Shown: in pieces, positions 53,479-64,000 of the stretch
Layout of the letters: each line of letters begins with the position of its first letter
How positions within the stretch are numbered: position 1 is the stretch's first letter
NCBI GenBank assembly: GCA_024509875.1
Contig: JAMPIV010022920.1
Coordinates: 186,001 to 250,000 of the forward strand
Direction of reading: 5' to 3'
Source: Oreohelix idahoensis
Taxonomy: Eukaryota > Mollusca > Gastropoda > Stylommatophora > Oreohelicidae
DNA length: 64,000 bases
The notes under the pieces: model-generated
Database searches by the model: none
What the model saw: the letters and a program-made list of their open reading frames with translations, nothing else
What the model was told of the DNA's origin: nothing
Program-made: the position numbers and the translations under genes

Positions 53479-54533
53479 GGTGTCCTCTTTCTCTTGTTCC
53501 TAAGTCGGATTTCACCACATGCTTCTGCAGCAGCTGTCTTTATGATGTCCTTGAATTTAAGCCACAGGGTTTTGAAGTCGTCAGGTTGTTCTTCTGTGTT
53601 TCTCACCGCTGTAGCAATAAGCCCCTGATATCTGGTCTTAATTTCTGGCTCTCTCAGCTTGTAGGTCTTAATGCTCATTTCTTCCGTTCGTTTACTTGGT
53701 TTCTTGCGTGATGCTGGGCAGTTCCTAGGCTGAGCAACTCTGTCAGTTGTTCTTTTGATTGTAAGCAGGTAGTGATCACTTCCAATTTCTGGCCCCCTCC
53801 AGACTCTTGCATCCCGGACATATTTGAATGAGCTCCTGCTAACAATGGCATAGTCGATCACTGACTTCTCATTCTTTGTTGGTTCACACCTAGTGTATGC
53901 ATGTATGCGCTTATGGGGGAACTTTGTTTTGGTAATGATCAGATTCTGCTCACTGTAGAATCTAAGGAGTCGCTTTCCATTGTCATTGAGAGTATCTTCT
54001 CCATATCTTCCGATAACTCCACCCCATCTAGCATGGTCATTTCCAACTCTGGCATTGAAATCTCCGAGCATGATAATTTCATCTAGGCAGTCATCCACTG
54101 TCCTTTGAAGCAGCTCGAAGAATTCCTCCTTGACCTCTGCTCTCTCATCCTCATTTGGCCCATACACTATGACCAGGTTGACTATGATTTCTTCTTCTTT
54201 TAGTTTTACAACCATAATGCGCTCCGAGACAAAGTTCCATCCCTTGATACTATCTTTCTGGTTTTTGGCCACAATGCAACCCACGCCCCCTTTAACTCTT
54301 TCAGATGTGGGTACACCACTGTAGAGCAGCGTGTTGCCATCGAGATCCATGACTCCTTGTCCCTTTTTCTTTGTTTCCGTAATAGCCAGGATTTCAAGTT
54401 TTGCTTTCCTCATCTCTTCCACCAACTCCTCTTCTTTCCCATTTATACTTCTTGTGTTCCAAGTTCCATAAGTCGTAGTCCGTTCGAGTTCGTCGCCTTT
54501 AGAATCAGTCCGGTTTTCTCTCTTGTATTTCAC
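53460..54533 (-). pseudogene. LINE B AP-type endonuclease
   Basis: The 357-codon frame has the full endonuclease motif series: TYGTWNTRSING, AITETKKKG, VNLVIVYGPN, IIMLGDFNARVG, KSVIDYAIVS and GSDHYLLTIK. N (TWN), E (TETK), D and N (GDFN), D (VIDYA) and SDH are all present, so the nuclease itself looks intact. It nicks target DNA to give the primer for RT. The C-terminal ~70 residues are linker. Confidence 0.9.
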
Positions 54534-54622
54534 GTAATCATGTTTTAAAGCAAACAGGTGATTGGCCTGTTGTGCCTTTGCATGGTGGAGGGGCTGCCTC
54601 CTTACGGCCTTTATATATTGAC

Positions 54623-55786
54623 ATGTGAATATTAATATATGTGAAAATTGCTAGTGGATGTCCAAGTCATATGAGGCTGGCAACCTCAGCATATAGAATG
54701 ATGATTTAATGAACCACCTGCAAGGGCTGGTGACTGCTTTATGTGAGTTTCTTATAGAGAACTAAAAGCAGAGGTAGTCCCAAGTTCCATATGGAGCAGG
54801 GAGTGAATGATGAAAGAAATGATGTACATAATCTACATTATTACCATTTTCAACCAGTGTAGATGTAAGTTTAAACATATTTTCAAACATGGTAGATGTA
54901 AAGGGAAAGATATTCAGTTTATATTATTAACCTTTTCAACCAATGTAAAGGTAAATATAAATCTATTCAACCTAAATGTAATGAATGTTTTTCTGCTCAA
55001 TGGGTGTTACGAGGGGCGAATGAGTTTGTATTTCGACTTTCTATACCCATTGTCCACACCAGACAACTTTCTTCTTAAGGCATGGGAAACCACCCAATTT
55101 TGCAACAGACTGTGTACTTAACAATGAGACATTAGTACAACAGACCATCCAGGGACAATTAGAAGTAGTCGCCGATACGGCTCGGTTGTGTTTACACAAC
55201 GGCAGTAATACACACGTATTATTTTGCCTAGTAACAGAGCATCACGGACGGACGGAGACAGATCACCGAGGAAACTTTAGAATGAGTATTTTGCTAGGTC
55301 GTTTCTCATGGAACAGGCAAAGTAATATTGGATTAATGGAGACCGATAGTGAACGAAGATAAATATGAAAGAAGACATTACAAAGAGATTAGAAACACTG
55401 CACAGACATCAAAAGACGGACAGAGACGGATTGTCTGGACTAAGCAAATTATGAAAGCGAACATAGCAAAATATTACAGAAAACTTTACAGAGTAATGGG
55501 GACTGGTTGTCTGAACTAAAGTAAAGACGAATGGAACATCACATAGGATTGGAAAACTTCACATGAAATCGGAAGAGAACACAGGAAGCGCTAGAAGGCA
55601 ATTTACCAGCATATAACCCAGAGACAAACCATCCTGGGGCATTACGATAGTGATCCGCCAGCAACTTGGTATTCTACTCGTCAAGAGGAAATTCAGGAAC
55701 CTGTGTCCAGTGAATTCTTTATATGGAAACCAAGTGGTAGAGACAGAGACTCTTTGAGATAACTCAGCCTTAGTCTTACTACCCTG
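54623..55786. other. No gene seen
   Basis: AT-rich, A/G-rich in 55250-55560, no domain-bearing frame. It may belong to one larger element with 57533-58450, since LINE C interrupted it, but I cannot name it. Confidence 0.4.
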
Positions 55787-55798
55787 GCTGGCGGTGTT

Positions 55799-57520
55799 CT
55801 TCTTCTTCGATCCTTAACCACCGACCGTCAAAGCAGTCAGTGGCCATCACGCCTAGTGGCGTCTTGTAGGGCAGCAACAAATTGATTCCACTTTGCACGG
55901 TCGGTGGCCATCCTTCATACAGTGCCCCAACTCTGGTTCATTCTTTGCATCTCAGCCTCCACAGTCCTCCGCCAAGTTGTTTTTGGTCGGCCTCTCTTTC
56001 GCTTTCCTTCAGGGGTCCAAAGCATAGCTGTTCTTGTGATGGCATCAGGGTCTCTTCTGAGGACATGACCAACCCAGCTCCAGCGTCTGCCAGCTATGAT
56101 GGTATGCGTGTCCTCTTGCTTGCTACGAGTAAGCAGATCTTGGTTGGTGATGGTATTCGGCCAAAAGATTCGGTGAATTTTTCTTAGGCATGTTGTGTGA
56201 AAAGAGGACAATTTTGACATTTCCTTCTCTGTGACTCTCCAGCATTCCGCACCATAGAGAAGCACAGAAAGCATGCAACTCTGGTATAATCTTAATTTTG
56301 TGCTTGTGCTGTATTGGGAGGACTTCCAGATGTTATTTAGGCTAAAGAAGGCTGTTCTTGCCTTATTCATTCTGATGTTGATGTCTTTGCCTGCCCCACC
56401 GTCTGGTGTTACTATGCTTCCTAGGTATGTGAAGGTATCTGTCTGTACCAGTTGCTGATTCCTTACTGACATGGGCTCAGGGTTGCTCACATTGAGCGTC
56501 ATGACCTCAGACTTCTTTAAATTGATGTTCAAGCCCACCTGCTGGCTAAATTTATTAAGTCTATCCGTTTTTTCCTGGATGTGTTGATGTGAATGTGCCA
56601 GCAGTGCAATGTCATCTGCATATTCCAAATCTTCCAATGTTGAAAATGTAGTCCATCTTATTCCTCTTGGCCTGCCCTCTGTTGTCTGGCGCATCACCCA
56701 GTCTATGACTGTTAAAAATAGAGTGGTTGATAAGGGGCATCCCTGTCGTACTCCTGTCTTCACCTCGAAGGTTAGGTTGCTCTGCCCAACACTACACGTA
56801 AAGTTGGCATAGAGGCTTTTTATGATTGACACTATGCAGCTTGGAATTCCATAAGCCCTCAGTATTTTCCATAAACTGTCCCTATGTATGCTGTCAAAAG
56901 CCTTTTCAAAATCAACAAAATTTATGTAAAGCTGTCTTTGCCATTCTGAGCACTGCTCTATAATGTTCCTGAGAGTGAATATATGGTCTACACATCTTCT
57001 GTTCTTTCTAAATCCTGCTTGTTCTTTCCTCAGTTTGTAGTCTACTGCCTTTGAAATTCTCTGTATAATTATCCTGCCTAGTATTTTGCTGGGAACTGAG
57101 AGAAGAGTGATTCCTCTCCAATTATTGCAGTCTGAAAGATCTCCCTTCTTGGGCAATTTGACAATTATTCCTTTGTTCCACTCTGATGGTGTTGTCCCCG
57201 TTTTCCACACTTGTGCAAATAGTGGTTCTAATAGTTCTGCTGCTAGCTCAGGGTCTGTCTTAAATAGCTCTGCATTTAAGTTATCATGGCCCGGAGCTTT
57301 ACCGTTCTTTAACCCTTTGATTGCTGTGATGATTTCTTCTTTTCGTGGAATGTCTGTATTTACATCTAGATCGTTTTCAGCCTCAGGAACATTCAATTGT
57401 GTCTCTGGTATTTCCTTGTTCAGAGTTTCTCTGAAGTGCTCTGCCCATCTTGTTTCCTGTCCCTCTGCTGTCTTGATGAGATTTCCTTGCTTATCTCTTA
57501 CTAATGTAATATTGTTTGCA
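55799..57520 (-). mobile_element. LINE C, 5' truncated, with open RT frame
   Basis: 1722 bp with a perfect 12-bp target duplication gctggcggtgtt (55787-55798 and 57521-57532). The minus strand ends ggtggttaaggatcgaagaa with a (GAA)n tail. The 3' terminal ~80 bases are shared with SINE1. Truncated just upstream of RT, so the endonuclease is missing. Confidence 0.92.
55915..57520 (-). CDS. LINE C reverse transcriptase and C-terminal domain, open
   Basis: The frame is open from the truncation point to a stop at 55915; the stretch from 57396 gives 493 codons, and the sequence upstream of it stays open in the same frame. RT motifs: GLKNGKAPGHDNLNAE, LPKKGDLSDCNNWRGITLLS, EQAGFRKNRRCVDHIFTLR, YINFVDFEKAFDSIHRDSLW, TGVRQGCPLSTTLF, and LEYADDIALLAH with the YADD catalytic pair. 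The C-terminus has YLGSIVTPDGGAGK, SVLLYGAECWRVTE, RRWSWVGHVLRRDPDAI and EGKRKRGRPKTTWRRTVEAE. No stop or frameshift is found, which marks a young insertion. With no 5' end it cannot be expressed as a full protein here. Confidence 0.92.
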
Positions 57521-57532
57521 GCTGGCGGTGTT

Positions 57533-59399
57533 GAGATGAGCTAATACGTAGGGCCAACCAGATATACTGCAACATCACGTATCTCACAGATATCAATAAT
57601 CAACAGCATCAAACCTACAAAAGCAACTGGGGGGTTTAGGAAGGAATTTGCCAGGGCAAAGGAGCCTTTCTACAAACAACCACCCACACAGAATAGTAAT
57701 CAGAAATTACACAGTAATGGATGAATTACCATTAGCCGCCCACGAAAAATATTGATCAGAAGTGGCCAGAGAACACGGACGATCTTTTACAACCAGTGCT
57801 TACAAAAATTATTGAGAAGCTACCCGCGTAAATATTGAGATCATAAATTACCCCAAGTAATGGACCGACTCAACAAAGAAACCTGCTATGCCAACATATA
57901 GCAATATATATAAACTGCAACAGTTTTCCCACTGCCATCACAGCAAGCGGACAACTACTGCAACAGTAAGATTATGTCGCCTAGTTATTTCGTCAAGACA
58001 CCTTGCGGACACGACCAAGCTTTGGGTTACATTGTAAACTCGTGCGTGGTGAAGAACAAAAGACCAGACCGTCGACTGTCCAGGCCGGATCATGTTGTTA
58101 TAAGCTCATGAATACATACAAAACCAGGCCTATTGTGTACAATCGCCCAGAACTTTATCGACATCCAGAGAGAGAGGCCAAGAAACAAGATATCCTTTTT
58201 TATTCAGGCAGTAGATAACTTAGTTTGTAGTTAGTATTAGATTAAATTCATCATCATCATCACTTAGTATAGACTTAAGATTAGATTGTGTATTTTATGT
58301 ATTAACTACTACCTTCTTTTCCAGGTATAGTTAGTTTTAGTTGTCATTGTATTTGTATTATTTTATTTGGTTGTTGCGCTACATATAGTAATTCAATAAA
58401 TGTGGTAATCGGGTTTTCGTTACCAACACTAGTTAGTTTATCTATAGATAAGGAAAGAAAGTGTGCGACAGACACAGTTCTTTCTTTCGTACTCTTCTGT
58501 CCACTCAAGAGGGTCGAGGGGTTGGGGGCTCGTGAGCTATAGGAGAGGATAGATAGATTGGTAGGAATGACAGTGTCACGAGATCCAGAATCACTGGGAT
58601 TATCTGCTGGGAACTTATCCCAAAGTCTCAAATTCGCTTTCTCCTGCTCCTGCTGTCTATTTTTACCCAGTTGCAAGGCAAATCTGAGCCACTGACCACG
58701 CCTGCACCACAAAGATAACTCTCCCTGGTTAATCCTCGGGTTAACCTTCTGACAATGGGATTAATATTAATTCTCAGCGAGGGTAAAATTTCTGAGGTAG
58801 ATGGGATGGTGGAATAGGAAGAGAGGGACACATAAGTATGTGTCGGGAAACTCAATACTCAAGAGGGTATTCGTTCTCTTCTTTTGAGACACTTGTTGGT
58901 GGTACCAGTTGAGGGTACTATCTCTGGAACAAGTGAAGGTATAAGTGGCTGAAGTCAACGCTAGACACCATCATCAGACGGGTCTTAGAGACGCGGGTGC
59001 AGCATGGCAGTTACTCCATGACACTTCTTGGAACGTGCTACAACTTTCAACCTTGACCAGTGACGAGTGTGATCCAGTCATCTATATGCAAAGACCCAAA
59101 CATCAGCTATAGCAGAACCTCATTGGCAGCTAAGTAGAAACATAAAAGCTGCCAAGTGAACTGTTACCCAATACTCCATAACATCAATTGATGATGATTA
59201 TTGTTTGTTAAAGAATTATTTATTTTTATAACTGTTAAAACATATTGATTATTAAATTTGTTACTTGTGTAAAGACAAATCTAAAGCTGCTTTAATCATT
59301 CTGAATGTACTACATCTGTATGTCTGAGATAATTTCTTAAATACACTTAAACAGAGCTATATATAATAATAAGAGGAATTTCACCGAATCAACTCAGCT

Positions 59400-59431
<32 letters not shown>

Positions 59432-60136
59432 CGGCTTGAACGAGCTAACGATTTATAAGATAACCCTATCCTTCACAAAAGTTGACGGCAGATACTAGAG
59501 TTAACAGCCTCATGCAGCATTGTTCTCGCTTTCTGAATATCTTGTGAAAACTACCTTGAGGTAGAAGCATCATTATCCTTCTACTTACAACTCTGCCAAG
59601 AGTAATGTTGTGCGAAGGTAGACACCTTTGAAGACCCACATTAGTTACTCCTGAGTTCTGGCCACTGTTGGACCACTTCTGCGGAGCTATGGGGAGGCAA
59701 CCCATGACATAAGCCTAGCCATTTTTCAGTAAAATAAATGTCGTAAATGCATTATTTTTGCCAGTATTTTATTATGGATACTCAAGCACACAAAAATAAT
59801 ATGCATTTTAGTGTAATCATCGCACATCCTGGAATCGGCAGCATTCATGGATTGTATTTATTTTATTTTCTCATCTTTCTCACTTAGCTCTCACTTTCTT
59901 TGTCCTTTCCCTGATGAAGGCCTTGTAGGACATTTCCTCAGTTTTTTTTTTTCCTAGTAAGACATATTACCTTTATTTTTTTTTTATTAAATACTCACCT
60001 AAACAGAATTAGTTTTTTTTTTACAAACTATTAACCCTTGCTCTCTCAACAAATCAAGAACAGAGCATCACAGACAGTTGAATAAAGTATATTTATTTAT
60101 TCAGTCTTAAAAAAAAATGACAATAAATTAGCACAA
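57533..60136. other. About 2.6 kb without a supported gene
   Basis: Contains a TATA-like atatataaact near 57905, an AATAAA at 58394-58399 followed by gttaccaaca, and a minus-strand 122-codon frame at 58344-58712 (KANLRLWDKFPADNPSDSG) that resembles retroelement leader or gag sequence. A solo LTR is possible but its start is not defined. A run of 32 G lies at 59400-59431. A fragment of repeat H lies at 59875-59985. Confidence 0.45.
59875..59985 (+). repeat. Repeat H, single-arm fragment
   Basis: Matches the right arm of the hairpin at 40495-40700: tcactttctttgtcctttcc, ctgatgaaggccttgtag and cctagtaagac blocks. It retains an intact CTGATGA where the hairpin copies read CTGACGA and CGGACGA. 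Confidence 0.65.
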
Positions 60137-60410
60137 AAAAGGTAAAGGATCCCGTTACATGCACATTGAGGCATATTGGGAATATGGTGTTATGCCCATA
60201 TTTTCTTGACCATCGGCACACTAGAGGTAATGTGGTCAGAACCATGCCAGCCACCTTAACCTTCCCAGGGTTGCTCTGGTACCCAATTCATGAGGCTGGG
60301 TCGACCCCTGAGCCGTTTGCGGTCTAAAAAATCCCACCTCAACTGGGGATCGAACCATGGACCACTGAGCTAGGGAGCCAGTGCACTAACCACTGCACTA
60401 CCACGGCTCA
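60137..60410 (-). repeat. SINE4, complete tRNA-derived SINE
   Basis: 274 bp with a perfect 12-bp target duplication aaattagcacaa (60125-60136 and 60411-60422). On the minus strand it starts tgagccgtggtagtgcagtg; the A box is TGGTAGTGCAGTGGTTAG (about 60386-60403) and the B box GGTTCGATCCC (60346-60356), forming an internal RNA polymerase III promoter. The body is unrelated to tRNA. The 3' end reads ggatcctttaccttt, sharing its tail with SINE3. Confidence 0.92.
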
Positions 60411-60544
60411 AAATTAGCACAAGCAGTAACAATATCACTGTTCTAGGCTGTAATTTAACTTCAAAACAAAACAAACAAGCCAATCTGACTTCAGGGCAGC
60501 TTACCTTAGTTTTTACATTTTTTAGGTGTTTAAATGGGGCACTA
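60411..60544. other. Short spacer, no gene seen
   Basis: AT-rich sequence between SINE4 and a LINE C tail. Confidence 0.4.
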
Positions 60545-60850
60545 TCATAGCGGGTAGACGATGGAATATGGTTGGCCACATCCTCAGAAGAGACCCTGAT
60601 AGCATCACCAGAACTGCCATGCTATGGACTCCAGAAGGAAAGGAAAGCAAGGATGGCAAAAAGCCACTTGGCAGAGAACAGTGGAGGCAGAGATTCTAAG
60701 CATGAACCAGAGCTGGGGTAACACACGAAGGATGGCTCTCGGCCGAGCAAAGTGGAGACAGTTTGTTGCTGCCCTACAAGATGCAACTAGGCTTGATGGT
60801 CACTGATTCCTTTGTCAGTCGCGACCAAGGAAGAAGAGGAGGTTTGGGGC
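60545..60850 (+). mobile_element. LINE C 3' end fragment
   Basis: The plus strand encodes RWNMVGHILRRDPDSITRTA, then a shifted WQKATWQRTVEAEILSMNQS segment and the tail (ctacaagatgcaactaggct, ggtcactgattcctttgtca). 5' truncated, with at least one frame change near 60650. Confidence 0.8.
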
Positions 60851-60857
60851 ACAAAAC

Positions 60858-61159
60858 GAACTTGACAATCTAGATTCTGCTGATGCCCTGGCTCCTCTGT
60901 CCCATAACCAGATGCAATACAAACTGAGAATATTTGATAAGAGATCACAACAAGTGGGTTTGAAAATAAACAGAGGAAAGACAAAGATTATGATAATAGT
61001 TATAATAACTAACAATAACCCCACTGCACTGGGAGGTACCTCCCTAAAAGACGTGGAATCATACATATGTCTTGGCAATAATTTGGACAAAGTTGGAAGA
61101 ACAGACAATATCAAAATTAGAATACAAAAAAAGTCAGGAGGTTTTACTGAATTGGGAAT
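60858..61159 (+). mobile_element. LINE A RT fragment
   Basis: The plus strand encodes LDNLDSADALAPLSHNQMQ, where the catalytic FADD has decayed to SADA, then QQVGLKINRGKTKIM and a YICLGNNLDKVG segment. It breaks at gaattgggaat, and LINE A resumes near 62125. Confidence 0.75.
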
Positions 61160-61975
61160 GACGGTGTACTCTCCATAGAAAAAAAAAAAAAAAAAAAAAA
61201 AAGCGAGTTGCGTGATACTGTGGTTTCCGGTGCGCCTTCTGGCCCAGTATCTATGATTTTAGCGCCTGTTCAACGGGAGAGTGGGCTCATCCCTAATCTG
61301 TTTATGTTCCCAGTAGTAGACTATTCGCAAGCAGCCTGGGGGTGTCACTGCTCTGCGCGGACCTTGTTTACCGAGGCGGCGTCCGAGCTCGTATGGTGAA
61401 AATATGGTTGCATTATCTTCAAAATAGCCCTGTCTTTCCTGCCATCCTGCAACTTTGAGTTAGGGAGTTCTGAGCTCCAGTCTCTTTCCCAGGCATTTTA
61501 TCCTGGCCTGGCACGCATACAGAGGACCCCACTTCTGGTTCTAAGTTAGCAGTTGGGGACAGGTGGGGGTAGCACACTGTGCATTCCCCGTCATCCAGGG
61601 GGCTCTCCAACTATGCAGAGCTTGCACAATGCTGTGCTCTGGTTCTGGGCTCACCCAAGGAATCCTCACGTCCTGCACAGAGCCACTTCCAGATACCCAC
61701 CACCTGCCAACCCCCCATTGTAGAAATCTCCTGCATGCGGCCATCCAGTCAAGAGCCAGTATTAAGTCTGGTGCCCAAGTGATTCCCCACAAGCTCAGTG
61801 TGCAATTCTGGGTTCTCATCATGCTGCAACACAGGGGGGATTGTGATGCTCAGCCATCTCTCTCAACTCTGCACCGATAAATGACATCGGGGACTTAACT
61901 GTGTCTCAGTACTGGGAGGCCCCGTTTCCGGGTACACCACACACAGCCAGTTGAGGCAACGGTCGCCGTGGGCGT
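61160..61975. mobile_element. Insertion in LINE A containing repeat G
   Basis: 816 bp between two copies of tgaattgggaat (61148-61159 and 61976-61987), a 12-bp target duplication. It has a run of 24 A near its left end (61179-61202) and repeat G sequence at about 61570-61760. GC-rich for this window. Several frames (61541-61880) have no known domain. Confidence 0.6.
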
Positions 61976-61987
61976 TGAATTGGGAAT

Positions 61988-62120
61988 AAATCTTCAAATC
62001 GAATGTAAGTGCATATGGCCGACACCAGTACCATTTGTGGAAAAGCTCTACAGAGATTTAAATAGCCTCAAACTGCCTACTGCTTTCTTTGAAGATATTC
62101 AAGTAGACGTCTGAGAGTAT
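61988..62120. other. Short unassigned stretch
   Basis: Does not match LINE A or repeat G, although it lies between the insertion and the next LINE A block. A second small insertion or strong divergence would explain it. Confidence 0.35.
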
Positions 62121-62570
62121 ACGAAGAACTCAAATGTCAAGTCAGTACTATTGTATGGCTCTGAAACATGGAGAACAACAAAACTGATGTAGAAAAATAT
62201 CGACTTTCATTAAAGGGTGCTTCCGTAGAACAGACGGATTGAAATAGAATGACAAGATCTCCAGTGCAGAACAAATGGAAAGAACCAGACAAACACTAGT
62301 GGAGCAAGAGACAAAGAGAAGAAGACACTAGTGATGGACAGTACACACGCTGAGGAAACCTGCTGATAACATTACAAGGTGGTCCCTGTTCAGGAATCCA
62401 CAGGGTAGGAGAAAAAGGAGACCAAAAAAGTCAAGAACTGGAGACAGATAAAGAAAACATGGAAAGATCTTGAGTGGATGGCACAGGTCAGGATGATGAG
62501 GCATGAAAATCTGTTGATGGCGTATTCTCCTTAGTGAGCTGAAGGCGTAATGAATGAACCAATTCACTCA
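62121..62570 (+). mobile_element. LINE A 3' end fragment
   Basis: Matches the LINE A C-terminus (caagtcagtactattgtatg, then ggctctgaaacatggagaac) through to the tail (tgatggcgtattctccttag, gcgtaatgaatgaac). Frames are broken. It may belong to the same LINE A copy as 60858-61159. Confidence 0.75.
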
Positions 62571-62625
62571 ATAAAACAAGAACGAAAAGGAACAAACAGT
62601 TTAAAATTTAAAAAATTATATTTAA

Positions 62626-63568
62626 CCCGTTCGCAACGACGGGTTTTTCATTCCCCATTACACCATTTTCAGCTTAGTTTGTTCCCCTAAACGACAGGAT
62701 AATTGTAATTTTTGGGGTCATATTTTTAATTTGACTGTATACAGTTTATCATAACAGGAAACCCATTGAAAGTATATGTATTATGAAAGAGCATAAAACA
62801 AAGTTTCAGAATATGCTAATCAAGGCCAACATGTCAAGGCCAAGGTCACAGTGTCTTTTTGGTGACGTTCTTCCTCATCAATGTTTTTTTCACCCCGAGT
62901 TCTAGATCTCAACATTTTCTTTCATTGTTTAGGTGCAGATCTTGTTTTCACTGCCTTTCCTTTTCCTTTCACTGATGAATTATTTTGATCTAAACCGAGT
63001 GAACTAGATCTAGATCGAATGTTACTACTAGTACTTTCATTCACTTTCCTCGTTTTAGCAAGCCTCTCACTATCACCTTGCTACAGATCTAAATCTACAT
63101 CAGAGTCTGATTCTGAACCAGACAACACATATTCTGACCCTGAATCTGAGTAAAAAGAGTTGTCAGAATCATTCAAGTTGAATAAATTCAACTCAAACAA
63201 GGATTTTCGTGCTCTTTTTCCACCAGATGTTGATCGTTCATCTGCACTGGCAGCGTCCAACATTTGTGAACTTTGGCCTTTGAGAAATCGCAATTATCAG
63301 TTCTACTGTATTCGCTAGCAGTAAAACATTTTGTTAGTTTCAAGCTTAGTGGCCAGATTTTTTCAATGCTGAATTCGATTATACCCAGCAATTGCCAATA
63401 CGCTTGTAAACAGAAGAGTTCTGGGGTGCTTTTAAAATAGGACGTACACTGTACATTATATAGGTGAATGGGAACGAGCAATCGCGCTACTTCCGCGATG
63501 TATGCCGTATGGCATAGCAATAAAAATTGTGAAGATTTATGCCATACGTCATACTGGTGCTGAAAAGG
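62626..63568 (-). mobile_element. piggyBac-like non-autonomous element
   Basis: 943 bp flanked by TTAA on both sides (62622-62625 and 63569-63572), the piggyBac target. Ends are CCCGTTCGCAACGACGG on the left and, minus strand, CCTTTTCAGCACCAGTATGA on the right, the latter in the typical piggyBac style, with tatggcata motifs just inside. The minus strand carries a short acidic frame near the right end, perhaps the transposase N-terminus. Confidence 0.7.
63081..63293 (-). pseudogene. Acidic N-terminal remnant, possibly piggyBac transposase
   Basis: 70 codons from ATG at 63293, ending at 63081. They contain a basic patch (GGKRARKS) and a Ser/Asp/Glu-rich end (FYSDSGSEYVLSGSESDSD). piggyBac transposases often begin with such acidic serine-rich stretches. 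No catalytic domain follows, because the interior is deleted. The assignment rests mostly on the flanking TTAA and terminal sequences. Confidence 0.45.
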
Positions 63569-63572
63569 TTAA

Positions 63573-64000
63573 TGTTCGGCCTTTAAAATGACATCAAATT
63601 AGAAAGAGCAGCAGAAATAACAATGCTGCAGGTATATTTAAAAAAAAAAAAATTAATACACTGAAACTCGCTTCAGGGCAGCTTTATTGAACTTAACATT
63701 TTTTTTAAAAGATATCTAATTGGGGTACATTGAACTGTTCTCATTATTTACAATTCACCTCCAAAACAAACACTCCAGATTATAAATATAACCTGGTTAA
63801 ATAGCATGGTAAAATAAAACCTAGAGCACTAGAAATGCTACTTTAAAAAAAAAACTAGGTGCAATGGCAACCTGGCAAAGATGAATAACATTGATACAAA
63901 TCTGATCCCATGAACATGGCACTAAAAATAAAATTTGTCAATTTAATGAACATGCATCCGCAGCTGGATCTGTTGCCACCACTTCCTTGTTGTTATCTTG
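63573..64000. other. No gene seen at window end
   Basis: AT-rich sequence with several A runs. No feature can be supported. Confidence 0.4.

Larger units (their letters stand above)
51625..54613 (-). mobile_element. LINE B, nearly full length
   Basis: 2989 bp, flanked by tatattgac (51616-51624 and 54614-54622). On the minus strand it carries a short 5' leader (aggccgtaaggaggcagccc), endonuclease, linker, RT, C-terminal domain and a 3' (TAAG)n tail. The 5' leader is about 50 bp shorter than in the copy at 10139. Frame changes between the coding pieces make it inactive as sequenced. Confidence 0.9.

Noticed and set aside
57900..58712. Possible solo LTR or LTR element (TATA, AATAAA, ttaccaaca, adjoining 122-codon frame)
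   Set aside because: No second LTR copy, no definable start and no target duplication in the window; left unassigned.
60340..60410. Possible functional tRNA gene
   Set aside because: A and B boxes belong to the head of SINE4, which continues into a non-tRNA body and has a target duplication.
9687..64000. Next GTF2B exon (expected to start with an EIGDIAG-like peptide)
   Set aside because: Scanned by eye on the plus strand and not found; it probably lies beyond the window.

Overview
This is animal (eukaryotic) genomic DNA. It has no operons, one spliced exon of a conserved nuclear gene, and retroelements, DNA transposons, SINEs and minisatellites over most of its length. The element mix (RTE-like LINEs with short-repeat tails, a Gmr1-like Gypsy, Tc1, mariner, hAT, Tigger-like, piggyBac-like, several tRNA-headed SINEs) suits an invertebrate, perhaps a mollusc or other lophotrochozoan; that placement is inference. 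The only host coding sequence I can defend is a 77-bp exon of general transcription factor TFIIB (GTF2B) at 9610-9686, plus strand, with proper splice sites. Much of the surrounding DNA is therefore probably intronic or gene-flanking.

Layout. 266-9569: a hAT-like element (8-bp target duplication) holding an RTE-like LINE (family A), itself split by a young Gmr1-like Gypsy retrotransposon on the minus strand (1595-8254) that encodes integrase before reverse transcriptase. 9610-9686: GTF2B exon. 9738-15045: a second nest, LINE A (minus) split inside a 26-bp minisatellite by LINE B (plus), which is split by an R2/NeSL-type LINE carrying a restriction-like endonuclease (LINE E, minus). 15245-17188: LINE A endonuclease joined to a mariner 3' half. 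17358-18891: Tc1 transposon, complete but for one stop codon, sitting in a 45-bp tandem repeat. 19060-26612: degenerate and large minisatellites, including a 43-copy 25-bp array grown from LINE B coding sequence, plus SINEs. 26621-26990: hAT MITE. 27924-34904: an LTR element with 1.8-kb LTRs, gag, protease and a 457-codon orphan ORF but no RT or integrase. 34905-40032: LINE F and a long LINE A copy. 40033-45189: dense nests of SINEs, MITEs and LINE pieces, most with exact target duplications. 45374-51037: two copies of a 21-bp array around a gene-poor stretch. 51625-54613: nearly full-length LINE B. 55799-57520: young LINE C with an open RT frame. 60137-63568: SINE4, LINE C and A tails, and a piggyBac-like remnant.

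How it works together. LINE C carries a 3' end that one SINE family (SINE1) copies almost exactly, so LINE C is the likely source of SINE1 mobility. The gag-only LTR element is built from a Gmr1-like gag and would need enzymes from an autonomous relative such as the one at 1595-8254. LINE names A to F, SINE1 to SINE4 and repeats G and H are labels used only in this annotation.
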